55,475 nt of DNA from positions 1-55,475 of the forward strand of contig JASJAN010000058.1 in the NCBI GenBank assembly GCA_030066985.1. Reading direction: 5' to 3'. Position numbers and translations under genes: made by a program. The notes below the pieces were generated by a model that saw only the letters and a program-made list of their open reading frames with translations, ran no database searches and was not told where the DNA came from. Within the stretch, counting starts at the first letter, position 1. Each line of letters opens with the position of its first letter. This document shows, one piece after another, positions 52,282-55,475 of the stretch. The stretch comes from Desulfobacterales bacterium. GTDB taxonomy: Bacteria; Desulfobacterota; Desulfobacteria; Desulfobacterales; JAHEIW01.

Positions 52282-53404
52282 AGGGACGTCCATGAAATTA
52301 TAACTTTTCTTTCATCATATATCGTGGTACGATTAGTATATGCCACGCCAAGCGCGCATAGACGCCCCGGGTGCGCTGCAGCACATCATTGTCAGAGGCA
52401 TCGAACGCAAAAGCATCTTTATTGATGACCACGATCGCGACAATTTTGTGGCCCGGTTGACCACGGTCCTGCCTGAAAGCACGGCGCGTTGCTACGCCTG
52501 GGCTTTGATCCCCAATCATTTTCATTTGCTGCTGTGCAGCGGCAATGTCCCCATCTCAACGGTGATGCGGCGCTTGCTGACCGGGTATGCGGTATCCTTT
52601 AATCGGCGCCATCGCCGCCACGGGCAGCTGTTTCAAAATCGTTACAAATCCATCCTTTGCCAGCAGGAACCATACTTGCTGGAGCTGGTGCGCTATATTC
52701 ACCTCAATCCGCTGCGGGCCGGAGTTGTTCCCAATTATAAAGCGCTGGACAAGTTTGCTTACGGCGGACACACCATTCTTTTGGGCCATAAACAGCATGC
52801 GTTTCAGGATACCGACTCGATCCTGGCTTTATTCGGTCAAAACCATTCAGTCGCGCGCAAAAAATACCGGGCTTATGTGCAAAAGGGGATCGAACACGGA
52901 CGCCGGCCGGATCTGATCGGTGGCGGGCTGATCCGCAGCGCCGGTGGATGGACCGCCGTCAAAGGTCTGCGACGGGCAAATGCGCGTCTCAAAGGCGATG
53001 AACGCATCCTGGGAGATAATGATTTTGTCTATGCCGTTTTGGAGGCAGCGCAGGAGCAGCTGGCGCAAAAATATCAACTGGCTGCCAAGGGCTTTGATTT
53101 TGAAAAGGTCGTCGAGCGGGTTGCAGCCGTTTTTGGTATAGAATCAGACCAGGTCCTGGCTGCCGGCAAACACCCGCCCATCGTTAAAGCCCGCAGCGTG
53201 CTTTGTTATTGGGCCGTGCGGGAGCTGGGGATGAACGGCACGGCCGTGGCCGAAAAACTGGGCTGTTCACAGTCGTCGGTGAGCAAATCCGCCAAGCGCG
53301 GCGAAACGATTGCCTCTGAACATAACCTGAAACTGATCGAAGGCTAGTACCTGAATTTTGCATTCGAGATTCGGGTGGAAAGTAATAATTTCATGGGCGT
53401 CCCT
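52282..53404 (+). mobile_element. IS200-like/RAYT unit with 26-base terminal inverted repeats
   Basis: The sequence at 52282-52307 (AGGGACGTCCATGAAATTAT...) is the reverse complement of 53379-53404 at 24 of 26 positions. The pair flanks a single Y1-type transposase gene. The right repeat lies in the start region of the downstream penicillin-binding protein gene. This is either a mobile unit or a pair of REP-like sequences kept with their transposase. Confidence 0.75.
52340..53347 (+). CDS. REP-associated tyrosine transposase (Y1/IS200-like)
   Basis: The 335-residue protein has the Y1 transposase core: LQHIIVRGIERKSIFIDDHDR, the HUH metal motif in LIPNHFHLLL and the region LVRYIHLNPLRAGVV, with the catalytic tyrosine expected in the preceding helix (QEPYLLELVRY). 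The C-terminal 110 residues carry a DnaA-like helix-turn-helix (VLCYWAVRELGMNGTAVAEK, SQSSVSKSAKRG), as in many RAYT proteins. It cuts and joins single-stranded DNA at REP hairpins. The frame is intact and the ATG is 30 bases after the left inverted repeat. Confidence 0.93.
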   Translation: MPRQARIDAPGALQHIIVRGIERKSIFIDDHDRDNFVARLTTVLPESTARCYAWALIPNHFHLLLCSGNVPISTVMRRLLTGYAVSFNRRHRRHGQLFQNRYKSILCQQEPYLLELVRYIHLNPLRAGVVPNYKALDKFAYGGHTILLGHKQHAFQDTDSILALFGQNHSVARKKYRAYVQKGIEHGRRPDLIGGGLIRSAGGWTAVKGLRRANARLKGDERILGDNDFVYAVLEAAQEQLAQKYQLAAKGFDFEKVVERVAAVFGIESDQVLAAGKHPPIVKARSVLCYWAVRELGMNGTAVAEKLGCSQSSVSKSAKRGETIASEHNLKLIEG

Positions 53405-54793
53405 AAAATTACTAAGATTAAAAAGGCGAGTTGGCGAGACTATCAGGACCGGCTGCAAAGGGCACAAAGAAGCGAGCAGCGCAAAAAAAATGTGCGCCGG
53501 TATGTTAAATATATCATGCCGTTTGTGGTGGGCTGTCTGGCCGTCTATGTTGCCATCACAGGGTCTTTTGGCTCTCTTTTCGACGAAACTGAAACGACGC
53601 CGCCCCCGAAAAATGTCAAACAGCCAGTAAAGTCCCCCAAAGCGGCTGCGCCGCCGTCTTTTGACAAAGACCAGATTCATCAGATAATCGACAGCCGCCG
53701 TTTTGCAGATTTGCAGGACAATGTTTTTGAAATTGAAAATAACGACCAACGCCTGCGGGTGCAAACCAGCATTGATCTTGCGCTGCAAAGCTACCTGACC
53801 AAGAAGCTGGATCGTAAAAACTCCAGCCACATCGGAATCGTTGTCATGGATCCCGATAATGGCCGGATTTTATCGTTAGTGGGATTTAACAAGGCCGATC
53901 CGTCAAACAATCCCTGTCTGAACAGCTCTTTTCCGGCCGCCAGCATATTTAAAATCGTAACTGCGGCTGCCGCCCTTGAAAAAGGGAATTTAGGGCTGAA
54001 TTCCAAACTGCGCTATAACGGCCGCAAATACACCCTCTACAAGTCGCAACTCAAGGAAAAAAGAAACAAATATACCAACACCGTTACCCTAAAAGAGGCT
54101 TTTGCCAAATCGGTAAATCCGGTTTTTGGCAAACTGGGGACTCTGTACCTGGGAAAAACACAACTGGAAACCTATGCCGCGTCTTTTGGATTCAACCGCG
54201 AGATTAATTTTGAAGTTTATCTGGCACCCAGTCAGACGGTCATTACCGATGAGCCCTATCAATGGGCGGAGATTGCCTGTGGGTTTAACCGCCAGACCCT
54301 GATGTCACCGGTTCACGGTGCGTTGATATCGGCCACGGTTTTTAACAGCGGAAAACTAATTGAGCCCACCATTGTGGATCACATCAGCGATGAAAAGGGC
54401 GCGCAACTGTACCAAAGCCGGCCTGCTGTGGTCACCCAGGCTTTTGCCCCGCACACATCGGCCGCCATGCGCGAGCTGATGAAAACCACCATTCGATCGG
54501 GCACGGTACGCGGCACATTTCGCAAATATCACCGCGATAAAATCATCTCCCGGCTGGAAATCGGCGGCAAAACAGGCACGATTAACAACAAAACCGACGA
54601 CATCAAATATGAATGGTTTGTCGGATACGCACAGGACAAAAACAGTGACGCCAAGATTATTTTGTCGGTGCTGGTGGCCCATCAAAAATACATCGGAATC
54701 CGCGCACCCCAGTACGCCATTATGGCATTTAAAAAGTATTTCAAATCCGAGTTTGCAAAAGTGACATCCCCGGCAGCGGCCAATCCGGGCTGA
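53393..54793 (+). CDS. Penicillin-binding transpeptidase (class B-like)
   Basis: The 466-residue protein has a basic N-terminal tail, one membrane anchor (about 43-62, IMPFVVGCLAVYVAITGSFG) and a transpeptidase domain with the three motifs: SxxK in FPAASIFKIV, SxN in AKSVNPVFG and KTGT in IGGKTGT. No glycosyltransferase domain is present and the non-catalytic dimerisation part is short. The ATG at 53393 lies inside the right inverted repeat of the RAYT unit (MGVPKIT...); a GTG six codons earlier is also in frame. It would cross-link peptidoglycan. Confidence 0.88.
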   Translation: MGVPKITKIKKASWRDYQDRLQRAQRSEQRKKNVRRYVKYIMPFVVGCLAVYVAITGSFGSLFDETETTPPPKNVKQPVKSPKAAAPPSFDKDQIHQIIDSRRFADLQDNVFEIENNDQRLRVQTSIDLALQSYLTKKLDRKNSSHIGIVVMDPDNGRILSLVGFNKADPSNNPCLNSSFPAASIFKIVTAAAALEKGNLGLNSKLRYNGRKYTLYKSQLKEKRNKYTNTVTLKEAFAKSVNPVFGKLGTLYLGKTQLETYAASFGFNREINFEVYLAPSQTVITDEPYQWAEIACGFNRQTLMSPVHGALISATVFNSGKLIEPTIVDHISDEKGAQLYQSRPAVVTQAFAPHTSAAMRELMKTTIRSGTVRGTFRKYHRDKIISRLEIGGKTGTINNKTDDIKYEWFVGYAQDKNSDAKIILSVLVAHQKYIGIRAPQYAIMAFKKYFKSEFAKVTSPAAANPG

Positions 54794-54889
54794 CGGCCGG
54801 AGACTTTCATCTACTGCGTTATTAAGGGCAAGGCATAGTTTACTATAGCCTCGCCCTTAAGTGTCTTGTATATGTAAGCCTCCGACTCG
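54794..54889. repeat. Dispersed palindromic element, copy C
   Basis: Read on the minus strand it aligns end to end with copy A (12676-12772), with about four in five bases identical. Inner hairpin 54822-54860 begins TTAAGG and has the core ATAGTTTACTAT; the outer arms CGGAGRCTT pair across. It lies between the penicillin-binding protein and the ribbon-helix-helix gene. Confidence 0.75.
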
Positions 54890-55052
54890 CCAGTTGGATG
54901 TCGCCTCACTGCTCTCAAAGGGATTTTAATAGGGCTCGCGTAAGATTTTAATAGTACTTTTTCTAATATGGGCAACATTTTTATGACGTTGCCCATTTTT
55001 TTATTAAAGTTCCCATTATAGTTACCGATATTTCTATAAGAGGATAAATGTT

Positions 55053-55235
55053 ATGGGTACAAGAAAAATGTATAACACCACCCTGGATACCAAGCTCATC
55101 AGGGAAATCAAGGTGCTGGCCGCCAGGCTGGACAAGCGCCAGAATGATATCCTTGAAGAGGCAATTCAGGATTTGCTGAAAAAATACAGATCCCAGGATT
55201 CGCTGGAAATGCCCAATGAATCCGTGGCGCATTAA
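55053..55235 (+). CDS. Ribbon-helix-helix DNA-binding protein (CopG-like)
   Basis: The 60-residue protein has a beta strand TRKMYNTTLDTKLIREIKV followed by two helices (LAARLDKRQNDILEEAIQDL), the ribbon-helix-helix fold. Such proteins are repressors, often the antitoxin of a toxin-antitoxin pair, but no toxin gene follows. AGAGGA lies nine bases before ATG. Confidence 0.75.
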   Translation: MGTRKMYNTTLDTKLIREIKVLAARLDKRQNDILEEAIQDLLKKYRSQDSLEMPNESVAH

Positions 55236-55380
55236 GCGCTGTCCATTGATAACCGGGAAAACTGCTTCGATAGCCGGGGATTGTGGACGATGGGTGGATC
55301 GGGTGGTCTGTGGTGGATGACCTGTGGTGCCTGCAAGGGCACCCGTCTGAGATCATTGTGGAGGTCATGGTTTGGATAAT

Positions 55381-55470
55381 ATGGTATTTATTGGCTTTGG
55401 CTTGATTGGTTTCGGTTTAGCATTTTTCATCTATATGCTGCTGTCCGGCAAGCCGGAAAATGATGATTAA
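55381..55470 (+). CDS. Possible 29-residue single-span membrane peptide (KdpF-like suspicion)
   Basis: The ORF encodes MVFIGFGLIGFGLAFFIYML followed by LSGKPENDD, one membrane helix with a short polar tail. Size and shape recall KdpF, which precedes kdpA, and an AAAAGGA ribosome-like site follows at the window end. GGAGG lies 16 bases upstream, far from ideal. A second short hydrophobic ORF overlaps it in another frame (from 55367). Low confidence. Confidence 0.35.
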   Translation: MVFIGFGLIGFGLAFFIYMLLSGKPENDD

Positions 55471-55475
55471 AAGGA

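Overview
The window looks like a chromosomal segment of an anaerobic, sulfate-reducing deltaproteobacterium of the Desulfobacterales type. This is inferred from gene content: a DsrC with the two C-terminal cysteines of the dissimilatory sulfite reductase partner, an Hdr/Flx electron-transfer operon, a tetraheme cytochrome c3-like protein, a siroheme-decarboxylase (Ahb) protein, rubrerythrin, pyruvate phosphate dikinase and several acyl-CoA enzymes. Two genes of the Hdr operon read through in-frame TGA codons in the contexts expected for selenocysteine, so the host should make selenoproteins. No rRNA, tRNA or CRISPR array was found.

Layout. 1-3.2 kb (minus): CoA-transferase (cut by the window edge), enoyl-CoA hydratase, nitronate monooxygenase. 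3.4-5.5 kb (plus): RarD-type permease and two XdhC-family genes. 5.5-10.9 kb (minus): a complete Opp/Dpp-type peptide ABC operon whose binding-protein gene is frameshifted between signal peptide and mature part. 11.2-13.4 kb (minus): nitrilase-family amidase, Ahb-like protein, YjbQ. 13.4-20.5 kb (minus): hdrA-mvhD-flxC-flxB-flxA, then dsrC with its own promoter and a strong terminator. 21.0-24.5 kb: cytochrome c3, miaA, PilZ protein, diguanylate cyclase. 24.6-29.5 kb (minus): thiolase, acyl-CoA dehydrogenase, PAS protein, small zinc-ribbon protein. 30.1-34.3 kb (plus): ppdK, rubrerythrin, small zinc-ribbon protein. 34.7-37.1 kb (minus): a TIR/NB-ARC/TPR protein, a candidate immune sensor. 37.3-42.6 kb: AraC regulator, VOC protein, ferric-reductase-like protein, YceI, glycosyltransferase. 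42.6-43.8 kb: a 1.2-kb non-coding stretch rich in nested palindromes. 43.8-47.8 kb (plus): three consecutive genes I cannot assign, behind a promoter that contains a perfect palindrome. 48.0-55.5 kb: DUF3786-like Fe-S protein, glnK-amtB with a sigma-54 promoter, CapA-like protein, an IS200-like/RAYT transposase unit with terminal inverted repeats, a penicillin-binding transpeptidase, a ribbon-helix-helix protein and a tiny membrane ORF.

How the genes fit together. The Hdr/Flx proteins probably take electrons from NAD(P)H (FlxA) through Fe-S subunits (FlxB, FlxC) and MvhD to the flavin of a long HdrA, by analogy with flavin-based bifurcating complexes. DsrC, encoded just downstream, is a plausible thiol/disulfide partner, but hdrB and hdrC are not in the window. 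The acyl-CoA genes suggest beta-oxidation or aromatic/branched acid catabolism. GlnK and AmtB form the usual nitrogen-sensing ammonium uptake pair.

Most attractive candidates for something new: the three-gene unassigned operon at 43.8-47.8 kb, the structured DNA in front of it, the double selenoprotein Hdr operon, and two families of dispersed palindromic intergenic sequences.
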